64,000 nt of DNA from Fen-1258 sp964441505 (GTDB lineage Bacteria; Bacteroidota; Ignavibacteria; Ignavibacteriales; Melioribacteraceae): contig CAYTUV010000001.1 of the NCBI GenBank assembly GCA_964441505.1, positions 124,001 to 188,000 on the forward strand, given 5' to 3'. Positions within the stretch are counted from its first letter, which is position 1, and every line of letters begins with the position of its first letter. A model generated the notes under the pieces. The model had not been told where the DNA came from and searched no databases. It saw nothing but the letters and a program-made list of their open reading frames with translations. Made by a program: the position numbers and the translations under genes. This document shows positions 16,416 through 26,125 of this stretch, in pieces.

Positions 16416-19400
16416 TTATTTTTCAGGAATAACTTTTTTGTCTTTTGAAAAAGCATAAAAAATAGCTGGAATTACAAGAAGTGTTAATACTGTTGAAATG
16501 AGCAGACCGCCAACAGAAACAACACCCATTGGAGTTCTCATTTCTTTACCTGCATCACCAATTCCAAGAGCCATTGGCAGCATACCAAGTATTAAAGCTA
16601 ATGTAGACATGATAACCGGACGTAATTTAGTCGGGCATGCTTCAATCAATGCATCTTTAATGCTCATATTTTTTTCTCGTATCAACTGATTGGCATAATC
16701 AAGCATTAGAATTGCATTGTTTACCACAACACCTACAAGCATAACAATTGCCATAAGAGAAGTGATGCCGAAAGAAATGTTGGTATGATATAAAGAAGCA
16801 AAGACACCTATCATAGCAAGCGGCAACGTAATTAAAATATATATCGGTTGAACAAAGCTTTCAAGCATTGCGGCAAGAAGCATATAGGTAAGAAGAATTG
16901 CCAGAACAAAAGCGAAGAGCATATCCAACACCATTTCATTCATCATGCGTGTATTGCCTCCCCAGGAAAATTTGTAACCTTCCGGAAAATTCATCTCTTT
17001 CAACCGTTTATCAATTTCCGAAGTTACATTGCCAAGCGGAATATTGGCTGCCGGTGAACCGGTAAACAGAATTGCAGTGTACTTATTAGCATGAAGTATT
17101 TTACTGTACCCTTGTGTAAATTTTATTTCGCAAAGCTGAGATAATCTGTACACAACTCCTCTTTGAGATACGATCGGAATATTCCCGATCTTCTGCGGCG
17201 TGTTGACCGATTCATCATTTAAGGTAATTGTTATATCATATTCGTTGCCGAGTTCTCTGTACTTTGAAGATTCCATTCCTTCAACTGATGACCGCAGAGT
17301 TAATGCAACTTCCTGGGCTGAAATCCCGGCATTAGCAAGAGCTTCCCGTTTAGGATAGACTGTAATTTCCTGCTTCCCGGCTCGAGATGAGTTATCAAAA
17401 TTTATCAGGCCCGGAGTTGTTCTGACCTTTTCGATAATTTTTTCTTTGAGCTCTTCGAGTTTTGCGAGTTCCTGACCCTGCAGATAAAACTGAATGGGAG
17501 CTCCTTCCATACCGCTTCCCGAACCGTAATCCACAACAATTTTTGCATTCGGAATATCCGCCAGTTCACGCACAAATATATCAATCATATTTTTTAGTTT
17601 CACCTCCCGGACTTTTACGTCAATCAATTGAACATCCATCCTCGCCATGTTAGTGCCGGTGTTCAGATCGCTGATATATCCCAAGTTAGTCAGTACATAC
17701 TTTACTTCCGGGTGATTTTTTACACGGTCTTCAATTGATTTCAGAACATTTGCGGTTTCACTTATATTGTAACCCTCGGGCAGTTCAACTTCAATTTTGA
17801 TTTTGCCATCATCAAACTGAGGCAGGAATTCAAAACCAATCCTCGGCGCATAAAACATTGTAGCAATAATGAATGTTAGAAAAGAAATTCCAACTACTAA
17901 CCAGCTTGTTTTTTTGTTTCTTAAAATAAAAACAAGCAGCTGTTTGTATTTCGCATCCCACGAATCATAAATTGCATTTAGTTTATCTGAAAACTTATTG
18001 GGTTTGCTCACTTTAGGCAGCATCAATGAAGCCAGCATCGGTGTTAGCGTAAAAGAGAAAATAAGAGAGAATATTGTTGCGAACGTTGCCGTTAGGGCTA
18101 ATTCAACCAAAAACTTCCCTATCATTGAAGACATATTTGCTATAGGTAAGAACACAACTAAATTTGTTAATGTAGATGCTAATACTGCAACCATAACTTC
18201 TTTGGTTCCATCCAGCGAGGCCTCCTTGTTGCTCTTCCCCATTGCTTTGTGCCGGAAAATATTTTCAATGACAACAACCGAGTTTGCCACCAGAACTCCG
18301 ACCGAGACAGAAATTCCCATCAACGACATCATATTCAGGGAAAGCCCGAAAGCCTTTACAAGTACAAATGTTGAAATAATTGATGTGGGCATTGAAAGAG
18401 CAACAATAAATGTCGAACGGAATTGTGTTAGAAAAAGAAACAGAACTATCGACGTGAAAATTACACCAAGAATGATATTGCCCATTGCATCATCAACGCT
18501 TGCTCTGGTGAAATCGGAATCGTCATTTACTATTTCCAAATTCATTCCTTTAGGCAAAGAATTCTGTATTTCCGGAAGCAGTGCTTTTACTGCATCTGCA
18601 ACTTTAACAATATTTCCTTCCGGACTTTTAATTATTCCCAGTTTTACAACATTTTCATTTCTATATTTTTTCTGAGCATCAAAATAAATTGATCTCTGGC
18701 GGACATCCTTTCCTGAATCTTCAATTTTAGCAATTTGTCCTAATGGTTTGTTCCCGAAAGCAGTTGGTATCTGTAATTTTTTCATTTCATCTAAATCATT
18801 GAATTCACCCTGCATGCGAACTGTAAATTCCTGGTCGCGCACCTGAAAATATCCGCCCGGAATATTCAGGTTGTGTGCTTTTAATATCATCATCAGTTGA
18901 GGCAACGAAATCAATTGTTCGTTTATAACACGGTCATCAAGAACAACTCGTATCTCTCTCTTCTGTCCACCTTTAATATCTACTTTGGCAACGCCCTGGA
19001 TTTGAGAAAACCGGTCTTTCAAAGTTTTGTCTGCAACTTCATATAATTCGCGAGGATCATTCTTTCCGCTTAGAACAAGATTCATTATCGGGAAGGCGCG
19101 GAAATCTACTTTCTGGATAATCGGCTTTTGTGCGTCATCGGGTAAATCGTTTATTATTTCTTCAACCTTATCCTTAACCTCCTGATTGGCTATGTTAACA
19201 TTTTTCCCCATCTTGAATTCAAGAATTGAAATTGAAACTCCGTCCAAAGAATAAGATTCAACTCTTTCCAGCTCACTCACTGTCGAAACAACTTCTTCAA
19301 TTCTTTTTGTAATTAATGTCTCAACCTCTTTGGGTCCGGCTCCGGGATAAGTTGTAAATATTGTTATGTAAGGAATTTCAACGTCGGGCATATTATTCAG

Positions 19401-19499
19401 ATTAAGTGTGAAATACGCAATCCCGCCGAAGATAATGAACACAAGAATTGCCATCGTGGTCATAATCGGTCTTTCGATTGATATTTTAGCTATCTGCAT
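16416..19499 (-). CDS. RND efflux transporter permease (HAE1-like)
   Basis: Inner-membrane proton-driven pump of 1027 residues, full length for the family. N-terminal ISIERPIMTTMAILVFIIFG is the typical first helix. Twelve membrane helices and two large periplasmic loops are visible, with the proton-relay helix SVGVLVANSVVVIENIF and the equivalent VGVVVNNAILMLDYANQ in the second half. It closes the operon tetR-tolC-adaptor-pump with gaps of 11-26 bases. Substrate unknown. A long open antisense frame (17998-18675) is a coding shadow. Confidence 0.95.
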   Translation of the reverse strand: MQIAKISIERPIMTTMAILVFIIFGGIAYFTLNLNNMPDVEIPYITIFTTYPGAGPKEVETLITKRIEEVVSTVSELERVESYSLDGVSISILEFKMGKNVNIANQEVKDKVEEIINDLPDDAQKPIIQKVDFRAFPIMNLVLSGKNDPRELYEVADKTLKDRFSQIQGVAKVDIKGGQKREIRVVLDDRVINEQLISLPQLMMILKAHNLNIPGGYFQVRDQEFTVRMQGEFNDLDEMKKLQIPTAFGNKPLGQIAKIEDSGKDVRQRSIYFDAQKKYRNENVVKLGIIKSPEGNIVKVADAVKALLPEIQNSLPKGMNLEIVNDDSDFTRASVDDAMGNIILGVIFTSIVLFLFLTQFRSTFIVALSMPTSIISTFVLVKAFGLSLNMMSLMGISVSVGVLVANSVVVIENIFRHKAMGKSNKEASLDGTKEVMVAVLASTLTNLVVFLPIANMSSMIGKFLVELALTATFATIFSLIFSFTLTPMLASLMLPKVSKPNKFSDKLNAIYDSWDAKYKQLLVFILRNKKTSWLVVGISFLTFIIATMFYAPRIGFEFLPQFDDGKIKIEVELPEGYNISETANVLKSIEDRVKNHPEVKYVLTNLGYISDLNTGTNMARMDVQLIDVKVREVKLKNMIDIFVRELADIPNAKIVVDYGSGSGMEGAPIQFYLQGQELAKLEELKEKIIEKVRTTPGLINFDNSSRAGKQEITVYPKREALANAGISAQEVALTLRSSVEGMESSKYRELGNEYDITITLNDESVNTPQKIGNIPIVSQRGVVYRLSQLCEIKFTQGYSKILHANKYTAILFTGSPAANIPLGNVTSEIDKRLKEMNFPEGYKFSWGGNTRMMNEMVLDMLFAFVLAILLTYMLLAAMLESFVQPIYILITLPLAMIGVFASLYHTNISFGITSLMAIVMLVGVVVNNAILMLDYANQLIREKNMSIKDALIEACPTKLRPVIMSTLALILGMLPMALGIGDAGKEMRTPMGVVSVGGLLISTVLTLLVIPAIFYAFSKDKKVIPEK

Positions 19500-19510
19500 T
19501 ATTCATCTCC

Positions 19511-20557
19511 TCACTCAATCACTTTTACTTTCGATCCATCCGATAACTGAGACGAACCTTTGATGATTAATTTATCACCAATACTCAATCCACTCTTAAC
19601 CTCGTAATCAATTCCGCTTTCTCCCTTAATAGTGATGTACCTTTTGACGGCCTGACCGTTGTTTTCCAAAAACAAATACATTCCGCTCTCATCCTTCATC
19701 ACCAGGTGCCTCGGGATTGATAACGTTTGAGTGTTTTGATAGGTACTGATATTAACTTCAACAGTACTTCCAACTTTTAATTCTCCATTAGAGTTGTTGA
19801 ATTCAACTTCGGCGTAGAACGATTGAGTGTATGGATCAACGCTTAAAGAAACTTCTGTAACTCTTCCGGAAAATTTCGATCCGTTTTGTTTAATGTAAGC
19901 ACTCATCCCTTTCTTAATTTGATTGATCTCATCTAATGAAGCCCATACTTTTGTTCTCATTACATTTGTCTGAGCTACGGTAAACAATGCCGCTTCAACT
20001 GCAACATTGTCTCCTTCCTTTACTTTTAATTCTGTTATTACTCCATCGAATTGAGCTTCTACCATTATTAGCTGTTTTTGAGCTTCATAGTTTCTTTTAT
20101 CTACCGCAAGTTTCGCCTCGATACCATCTAAATTTGCCTGAGAGGTTTTTCCGACATCAAATAATGCTTTTACACGTTCATAATTTTTCTTAGAATCTTC
20201 ATATGCTGTTAATGCCTGCTCATAACCTATTGATGGTGAATTTTTGGGAAACTCAATTATTACCTGATCTTTCTTGACGAACTGACCGACAGATGCATTT
20301 ACTTTTTCAATTTTTCCGCCGATCAGTGCACCGCGTGTGGTCTGCTTAATTCCATAAAGTTTGCCAAAGAAGGAAAGTTCTTTTGTAAAGCTTGTTTTGC
20401 TAATTGTCTCGACTGCAACAGGTATTCCTTCTTCGGATTGAATCTGCGACATACTCTTAGAAGCGGCGTCATCGGATGTGCGGCCATAGAACATCAACCC
20501 GGCAGAAATAACAAGTACAAGACATAAAAGTGTGACTGATGATTTTACATGATTCAT
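19511..20557 (-). CDS. RND efflux periplasmic adaptor subunit
   Basis: Membrane-fusion protein of 348 residues. It has an N-terminal hydrophobic anchor (about 8-24), a lipoyl half motif GGKIEKVNASVGQFVKKDQV, a short hairpin (residues 110-150) and the second half VEAQFDGVITELKVKEGDNV. A beta-barrel domain and a C-terminal membrane-proximal domain follow. It links the pump to the TolC-like channel of the same operon. The stop lies 11 bases before the pump start. Confidence 0.93.
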   Translation of the reverse strand: MNHVKSSVTLLCLVLVISAGLMFYGRTSDDAASKSMSQIQSEEGIPVAVETISKTSFTKELSFFGKLYGIKQTTRGALIGGKIEKVNASVGQFVKKDQVIIEFPKNSPSIGYEQALTAYEDSKKNYERVKALFDVGKTSQANLDGIEAKLAVDKRNYEAQKQLIMVEAQFDGVITELKVKEGDNVAVEAALFTVAQTNVMRTKVWASLDEINQIKKGMSAYIKQNGSKFSGRVTEVSLSVDPYTQSFYAEVEFNNSNGELKVGSTVEVNISTYQNTQTLSIPRHLVMKDESGMYLFLENNGQAVKRYITIKGESGIDYEVKSGLSIGDKLIIKGSSQLSDGSKVKVIE

Positions 20558-20582
20558 TTTAATTTATCTCCTAAATAATATT

Positions 20583-22019
20583 TTACTTTTCAAGTTGATC
20601 ATTCATGAATTTGAAATGCTTTTCATCTATTCTGCCAAGTAACTGATCCAAATCTGATTTTGCTGTTATATAGCTGTAAACCGATTGAAGTCTGTTGGTC
20701 TTGGCCGTATTCAATTCGAGATCGGCATTTTTTATTTCCAGCTGTGTGCCCTGTCCGGAATTAAATCTTGCCCTTGCAATCTCGTATGCTTTAGTAGCAA
20801 GATTAACGGTCCTCCCCAGAGCGCCGATTTCTGATCTAACTTTGTTAAGTTCGTAAAGCTTACTTTTGATTTGCTGAACCAGGAATTCTTTTGTGAGAAT
20901 TATCAGTTCATCAGATTGTTTTACACCCATCTCAGCCTGTTCCACACGTTTAGCAGTTCTACCGCCATTGAAAATATTTATCCGGAGGTTGAGCCCAACC
21001 AATGTAGAACTGTATGTGTTAAACTTCAGATCATCCGAAGAACCGGCATAGGAATAATTGCCAAATGCTGTGAGCATGGGCCAGTAATTTGAAGTCTCAA
21101 GGGCAATGAATGCCTCGTCAACTTTTCTTTTGCTTTGAAGAGTGCGCAGATCATAATTATTTTCAGAAGCGTAAGAAATTGCATCACCTTCTGATATGAT
21201 AACTTCGTCTGAATAATTTAATGAGCCGGCTAATTCAATTTCTGTTGTTTGAGAAATACCCAATAATATTTTTAATGAATTTTGTGCATCATGCAAAACT
21301 CTCTTCAGTTCTAAGATCCTCGGCTTAATATTCTCCACCTGAACTTCCACCTGAAGTTTATCATAATCCGAAACCAACCCCTGCTCGTAATGAGATTTTA
21401 AATCCGCAAAATTTTCTTCGGCATTTTTCAGACTGGATTCAACGATCTTCAGAAGTTCTGTACTAAGAAGCACTCCATAAAATGCTTTCTTAACATCCGC
21501 GACTGTTTTGGATACAACAGATTTTAGTTTTTCCCTTGAAAGGTCCAAGTAAATTTGAGAAGCACCTATTCCCCTGAAAACAGTTGAATTGAATAGGGTC
21601 TGTGTAACAGTAATTTTCGTCTCGAAGTTATTGGTTTGAGCAAAGGATTGAAGCTTTGTTCCCATCGGAAGATATTTATCATCATCCTGCGGTAGAACTC
21701 CCTCGTCGAATAACACCTTATACGTCGAGTTATTTAACATAGCCTCAAAGTCGGGAAAGGCCATTTTAGGCTTTCCCAAAAAGTGAGAGAAATCTGTCGA
21801 GATATCAACAGTTGGATACGCATAACCGTATGCTTCTCTTACCGCCGTCTCCGCTTTAGCAACATCCATATTTGCAATACGCACATTATTATTGTTCTTC
21901 AATGCTTGAAAAATTGCATCGTTAATATCCAACTTAATTGTTTGTGCGTTTAGACTTACGAAGACGCTCTGTAAAAGAAACACCGTTACAAGTTTGATTG
22001 TGTGATTTGATTTTACCAT
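20583..22019 (-). CDS. TolC family outer membrane efflux protein
   Basis: Outer-membrane channel of 478 residues with a signal peptide (about 1-25, ending LNAQ) and two OEP repeats. The second repeat shows ARARFNSGQGTQLEIKNADL and the following TNRLQSVYSYITAKSDLDQL, both typical. It forms the exit duct for the RND pump of the operon and is 25 bases from the tetR gene. Confidence 0.93.
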   Translation of the reverse strand: MVKSNHTIKLVTVFLLQSVFVSLNAQTIKLDINDAIFQALKNNNNVRIANMDVAKAETAVREAYGYAYPTVDISTDFSHFLGKPKMAFPDFEAMLNNSTYKVLFDEGVLPQDDDKYLPMGTKLQSFAQTNNFETKITVTQTLFNSTVFRGIGASQIYLDLSREKLKSVVSKTVADVKKAFYGVLLSTELLKIVESSLKNAEENFADLKSHYEQGLVSDYDKLQVEVQVENIKPRILELKRVLHDAQNSLKILLGISQTTEIELAGSLNYSDEVIISEGDAISYASENNYDLRTLQSKRKVDEAFIALETSNYWPMLTAFGNYSYAGSSDDLKFNTYSSTLVGLNLRINIFNGGRTAKRVEQAEMGVKQSDELIILTKEFLVQQIKSKLYELNKVRSEIGALGRTVNLATKAYEIARARFNSGQGTQLEIKNADLELNTAKTNRLQSVYSYITAKSDLDQLLGRIDEKHFKFMNDQLEK

Positions 22020-22044
22020 AGTTCATTTATCTATTTGTTTGTGG

Positions 22045-22662
22045 TTATTTCTTTGCTATGCCATTCAGCAGATAAGAAATTGTTTTTGTGCGGGATTCTT
22101 CCATTTCGCGTTCAACATTCTGATTGATTTCGTTTAAGAGATTAATTTCGAGCCTGAACATCATCATATATTCCAGGAGATAAATGTTGTCAATAAGTAT
22201 ATGCGAGAACTCTTTACAATCATGTTTGATAAATTCCTTCTTGCGAATTCCTTCCTGCAATATTTCGGTGATCATCTCATGAAGTTTAGTTACAAATCCT
22301 TTATCGGCCTTTTCCATAACTATACCAAATTCCAAAAAAGCATTGGCTTTTATAGAATACATTTTTGATTTGTTCCTGGTTGTATTACAAAAGACTTTTA
22401 AAAACGTCTGCACTTTTGCTTTAGATGATTTTCTCGACTTAATAGCGCTGTTTATCTGATTGAGAATATCTTTGCCTTCATCTTCCATTGTCTCAAAGAA
22501 AAGCTGTTCTTTGCTTTCATAATAATAGTAGAGAGAGTTCTTCTTTATACCAACGGCGCCTGCTATATCTTTTAAAGTGGTTTTTCCGTACCCGTAAAGA
22601 GCAAAGCACTTAATAGCCGCTTTCTTTATTAGTTCTTTTTTATCTATGTATTTATCATTCAT
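22045..22662 (-). CDS. TetR family transcriptional repressor of the efflux operon
   Basis: DNA-binding regulator of 205 residues. The N-terminal helix-turn-helix is clear: KAAIKCFALYGYGKTTLKD, then VGIKKNSLYYYYESKEQLF. The C-terminal helical domain that binds inducer is not assignable. It is the first gene of the efflux operon, so it should repress itself and the three transport genes. An inverted repeat just upstream of the ATG is the probable operator. Confidence 0.93.
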   Translation of the reverse strand: MNDKYIDKKELIKKAAIKCFALYGYGKTTLKDIAGAVGIKKNSLYYYYESKEQLFFETMEDEGKDILNQINSAIKSRKSSKAKVQTFLKVFCNTTRNKSKMYSIKANAFLEFGIVMEKADKGFVTKLHEMITEILQEGIRKKEFIKHDCKEFSHILIDNIYLLEYMMMFRLEINLLNEINQNVEREMEESRTKTISYLLNGIAKK

Positions 22663-22672
22663 TATTTTGACC

Positions 22673-22701
22673 TTTCGAACATATTGTTCCTTCGTTCGAA
22701 A
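22673..22701. promoter_or_regulatory. probable TetR operator
   Basis: TTTCGAAC (22673-22680) and GTTCGAAA (22694-22701) form a perfect 8-bp inverted repeat with a 13-base spacer. A second nested palindrome, GAACATATTGTTC (22677-22689), shares the left arm. The site lies 11 bases upstream of the tetR start, where bound repressor would block the promoter of the whole efflux operon. Confidence 0.65.
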
Positions 22702-22888
22702 ATTAGAAATAATCTTTCCCTAACCCAAATACCGGAGAGAGATTTTCTAATATTTTTAAAATTGATTACTTATTGGACGATCCGAATTGTAAAATTCCCT
22801 AAAGATCGTACATTTTTTTACGGTTTACATAGTGGCGTATGTTTTAACCGTACATTATTGCGGGAATTAATACTGAACTCGAGCATTT

Positions 22889-23449
22889 TTACTTGACCAT
22901 GTATCGAAAACAGTTTGTCGTGTGGTCGTTCACTATTCCGCAAGCCTGCATAAATGCATAACAGATTGTTGAGCCGACGAATTTGAACCCCCGTTTCTTC
23001 AAATCCTTGCTCATCAGTTCCGATTTGTTTGTCTTAGCAGGAAGTTCTTTTAATAATTTCCAATGATTAACAATCGGTTTGCCTCCAGTAAATTGCCAGA
23101 TGTATTTATCAAACGATCCGAATTCTTTTTGCACTTCAAGAAAACATTTTGCGTTGGTAATGAATGCGACAACTTTTAGTTTGTTCCTGACAATTCCCTC
23201 GTTCTGCAAAAGTTTTTCAACTTTATCAAAGTTATACTTGGCAATTTTCTTTGCATCAAAATTTGAGAATGCTTTCTGATAGTTTTCACGTTTGCGGAGA
23301 ATTGTAATCCAGCTTAATCCTGCCTGAGCGCCCTCCAGACAGAGCATTTCAAATAATTTCTGGTCATCATGAACAGGCACGCCCCATTCTTCATCATGGT
23401 ATTTTTGATAAAGCGGATCATTTCCAGCCCATGAGCATCGTGATTTCAT
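22889..23449 (-). CDS. tag: DNA-3-methyladenine glycosylase I
   Basis: Base-excision repair enzyme of 186 residues that removes 3-methyladenine. The start MKSRCSWAGNDPLYQKYHDE holds the N-terminal zinc cysteine and histidine, followed by EWGVPVHDDQKLFEML. The aromatic/Glu region LEGAQAGLSWITILRKRE and the C-terminal zinc residues (H and C in DHTTNCFRY) are present. It stands alone on the minus strand; an ada gene at 45 kb also deals with alkylation damage. Confidence 0.95.
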   Translation of the reverse strand: MKSRCSWAGNDPLYQKYHDEEWGVPVHDDQKLFEMLCLEGAQAGLSWITILRKRENYQKAFSNFDAKKIAKYNFDKVEKLLQNEGIVRNKLKVVAFITNAKCFLEVQKEFGSFDKYIWQFTGGKPIVNHWKLLKELPAKTNKSELMSKDLKKRGFKFVGSTICYAFMQACGIVNDHTTNCFRYMVK

Positions 23450-23571
23450 TCCGGGTTTCCTTTCGCTTTGCAGCTTATCAGTTAGTTATATAAATTGTTG
23501 AGGAATCTTTTTCCATTACTTCCTCAAATATATTTTAATATTCATTCTAAATAAACAGAAAGGAAACTTTC

Positions 23572-24006
23572 ATGAAGAATAATTTGACAACAACCATTTC
23601 AATTAGCATAAACGCATCTTCATCCAAAGTCTGGGAAGCATTAACGACACCTGCGTTGATTAAACAATACTTTTTTGGCACCGACACAATTTCCGATTGG
23701 AAAATCGGCAGCCCGATTAGCTTTAAGGGGATGTGGGAAGGAAAAGAATATTTAGATAAAGGAATGATTTTGGAATCCGTCCCGGAAAAATTATTTAAAT
23801 ACACTTACTTAAGCTCATTCTCGGGACTTGAAGATAAGATCGAAAATTATTCGAACATAACTTATTCCCTGGCAACAGAAGCTACAGGCACAAAAATTAC
23901 CGTTACGCAGGATAATATCGAGACGGAAGAAAAGGTGTCCCATTCTATTCAGGGCTGGGAAATCGTGTTGAACGGATTAAAAAAATTGCTGGAACAAAAC
24001 ATCTGA
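23572..24006 (+). CDS. SRPBCC domain protein (AHSA1-like)
   Basis: START/Bet v 1-fold protein of 144 residues. It has the usual opening SISINASSSKVWEALTTPAL, then WKIGSPISFKGMWEGKEYLD and the C-terminal helix GWEIVLNGLKKLLEQ. Such proteins bind hydrophobic ligands; the ligand is unknown. The stop overlaps the next start by one base (TGATG), so it is coupled to the YdeI-like gene. Confidence 0.88.
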   Translation: MKNNLTTTISISINASSSKVWEALTTPALIKQYFFGTDTISDWKIGSPISFKGMWEGKEYLDKGMILESVPEKLFKYTYLSSFSGLEDKIENYSNITYSLATEATGTKITVTQDNIETEEKVSHSIQGWEIVLNGLKKLLEQNI

Positions 24007-24593
24007 TGGAAAGAAAAGCTATTTTTTTTGCGTCACCGCAGGATTTTAGAAAATGGTTGATGAAGAATCACGACAAAGAAACTGAGTTGCTTGTTGGCTA
24101 TTATAAAATCTCCAGCGGGAAACCTTCGATAACCTGGTCACAGTCAGTCGATCAGGCGATCTGTTTCGGATGGATAGACGGAGTCCGCAGATCAATTGAT
24201 TCCGAAAGTTATATGATTCGCTTTACACCCCGTAAACCAACAAGCAATTGGAGCGAGGTCAACATTAAAAAAGTTGCAGAGCTAACAAAACTTGGATTGA
24301 TGACACCCCCCGGTATTAAAGCTTTTAATAAAGGAAGAATCGAAACCCGTCGGGCATATAGTTATGAAAAGAACTCTTACAAATTAACTCCGGCATTTGA
24401 AAAAAAATTTAGGGCAAATAAAAACGCCTATGAATATTTTAAATCTCTGCCTCCCTCCTATCAAAGAGTGACAATCAAATGGATTGTATCAGCGAAGAGG
24501 GAGGAAACACGTCAGGCGAGATTCCAAACGCTGGTTGATGATTGCGCAGCCGGAAGAAAGATAAAACTAGTACGCGATTATTCTAAAAAATAG
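24006..24593 (+). CDS. YdeI/OmpD-associated family protein
   Basis: Cytosolic protein of 195 residues with the family pattern FRKWLMKNHDKETELLVGYYK. After it come Q-S-V-D-Q-A-I-C-F-G-W-I-D-G-V-R-R and FTPRKPTSNWSEVNIKK. The C-terminal half has the conserved W-I-V-S-A-K-R-E-E-T-R-Q-A-R-F. Relatives are linked to bacteriocin protection or stress, but the mechanism is unknown. It overlaps the preceding SRPBCC gene by one base. Confidence 0.88.
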   Translation: MERKAIFFASPQDFRKWLMKNHDKETELLVGYYKISSGKPSITWSQSVDQAICFGWIDGVRRSIDSESYMIRFTPRKPTSNWSEVNIKKVAELTKLGLMTPPGIKAFNKGRIETRRAYSYEKNSYKLTPAFEKKFRANKNAYEYFKSLPPSYQRVTIKWIVSAKREETRQARFQTLVDDCAAGRKIKLVRDYSKK

Positions 24594-24606
24594 AAAGAAC
24601 CCCGAT

Positions 24607-25971
24607 TTATTTTATCCATACTGTTTTGATGTTCACAAACTCCTTTATGCCATAATGTGAAAGCTCTCTTCCATACCCGGAATTTTTTATCCCGCCAAAC
24701 GGTAAACGCGGATCCGATTTAACCATTCCATTAATAAATACAGAACCGCTTTCAATTTTATATGCTAGTTCTTTTGCTTTCGCGATGTTGTTCGTCCACA
24801 ATGAAGCTCCCAGTCCGAATTGTGAATCATTCGCAATCCGAAGCGCCTCTTCTTCATCATTTGCCTTAATAAGTGAAGCAACCGGTCCGAAGATTTCCTC
24901 ATCGTAGGCAGTCATTCCTTTGCTCAAATTTGCGAGAATTGTCGGTTCGTAAAAAAATCCTTCACCAGCTATTCTTTTTCCGCCGCAGAGCAGATTGGCG
25001 CCTTTTTTCAACGATTGTCTTACCTGCTCATCAAGTTCAATTAAAAGATCTTCACGTGCAATCGGTCCAAGTTCTGTTGCAGAATCCATCGGGTCTCCAA
25101 CTTTTACTTTTTTCATAGCTTCAACAAATTTTTTCTCAAATTGCCCATAGATTTTTTCTACAACAATAAATCTTTTTGATGCGATGCAGCTTTGGCCGTT
25201 ATTGATAAGTCGCGCAGTGACGGCTGTTTTTACTGCCACATCAACGTCAGCGTCTTCTAAAATGATGAAAGGGTCACTGCCTCCAAGTTCCATTACAGAC
25301 TTTTTAAGATTTCGACCGCAAGCCTCAGCAACTTTTTTGCCTGCCCCTTCACTCCCTGTTAATGTGACCGCAACAACTTTAGAATTATTTATGACCTCTT
25401 CAACTTTAGATGAATCAATCAATAGAGTTTTAAATGCGCCTTCTGGAAATCCTGCGAGCACAAATATCTCTTCAATTGCAAGCGCACTCATTGGCACATT
25501 TGATGCATGTTTAAGGAGACATACATTTCCCGCCATCAGTGCGGGCACAGCAAAACGGAAGACCTGCCAGAACGGAAAATTCCAGGGCATCACTGCAAGA
25601 ACAACACCAAGAGGGTCGAACCGCACATAGCTTTCGGAAGCATCTGTCTTTATAATTTCTTCACTTAAGATTGAAGATGCATTTTCTGCATAATAATCAC
25701 AAACCCATGCGCACTTTTCGACCTCCGCGATTGCCTGTGTTATCGGCTTTCCCATCTCGAGAGTGAGAATTTCTCCATAATGTTCTTTTCGGTCTCGCAG
25801 AATTTTTGCGGCTTCCTTCATCAGCTGTCCGCGCTCAGAAAGATTTTTAGTCCGCCAATTCAAAAAAAGAGTGTGGGCTTTTTCAATTGATTCAGCGACT
25901 TGCTCGCGGGTGTGTTCCAAAAATATTTTTTCAATTTTGCCTGTTGCCGGATTAATTGTTTGAATGGCCAT
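24607..25971 (-). CDS. NAD(P)-dependent succinate-semialdehyde dehydrogenase-like aldehyde dehydrogenase
   Basis: Cytosolic aldehyde dehydrogenase of 454 residues. The NAD-binding region has MPWNFPFWQVFR and TLTGSEGAGKKV. The general base Glu is in VMELGGSDPFI and the catalytic Cys in NNGQSCIASKRF. The length and N-terminus (TINPATGKIEKIF) fit the short Sad/YneI branch, which oxidises succinate semialdehyde; other short aldehydes are possible. It ends convergently with the YdeI-like gene and is divergent from phoH. Confidence 0.9.
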   Translation of the reverse strand: MAIQTINPATGKIEKIFLEHTREQVAESIEKAHTLFLNWRTKNLSERGQLMKEAAKILRDRKEHYGEILTLEMGKPITQAIAEVEKCAWVCDYYAENASSILSEEIIKTDASESYVRFDPLGVVLAVMPWNFPFWQVFRFAVPALMAGNVCLLKHASNVPMSALAIEEIFVLAGFPEGAFKTLLIDSSKVEEVINNSKVVAVTLTGSEGAGKKVAEACGRNLKKSVMELGGSDPFIILEDADVDVAVKTAVTARLINNGQSCIASKRFIVVEKIYGQFEKKFVEAMKKVKVGDPMDSATELGPIAREDLLIELDEQVRQSLKKGANLLCGGKRIAGEGFFYEPTILANLSKGMTAYDEEIFGPVASLIKANDEEEALRIANDSQFGLGASLWTNNIAKAKELAYKIESGSVFINGMVKSDPRLPFGGIKNSGYGRELSHYGIKEFVNIKTVWIK

Positions 25972-26125
25972 TTTCGAACTCCAATTTCATAAAAATATTT
26001 GCACTGCGTGTTACACAGCAAGAATTCCGGATGTGCTCTATTTATTCTTCGACAAAGGAAAAAATTTTTATTATGTTCCAAGTGAAATTACTCAGAAAAT
26101 ATCTCACAATAAATTATTGTTCTTT

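Noticed and set aside
17998..18675. Long open frame (225 codons) antisense to the RND pump
   Set aside because: It lies wholly within a clear RND gene, has Ser/Thr/Ile-rich shadow composition and no family character.
25964..26125. Upstream extension of phoH
   Set aside because: It overlaps the start of the divergent aldehyde dehydrogenase and precedes the PIN domain opening.
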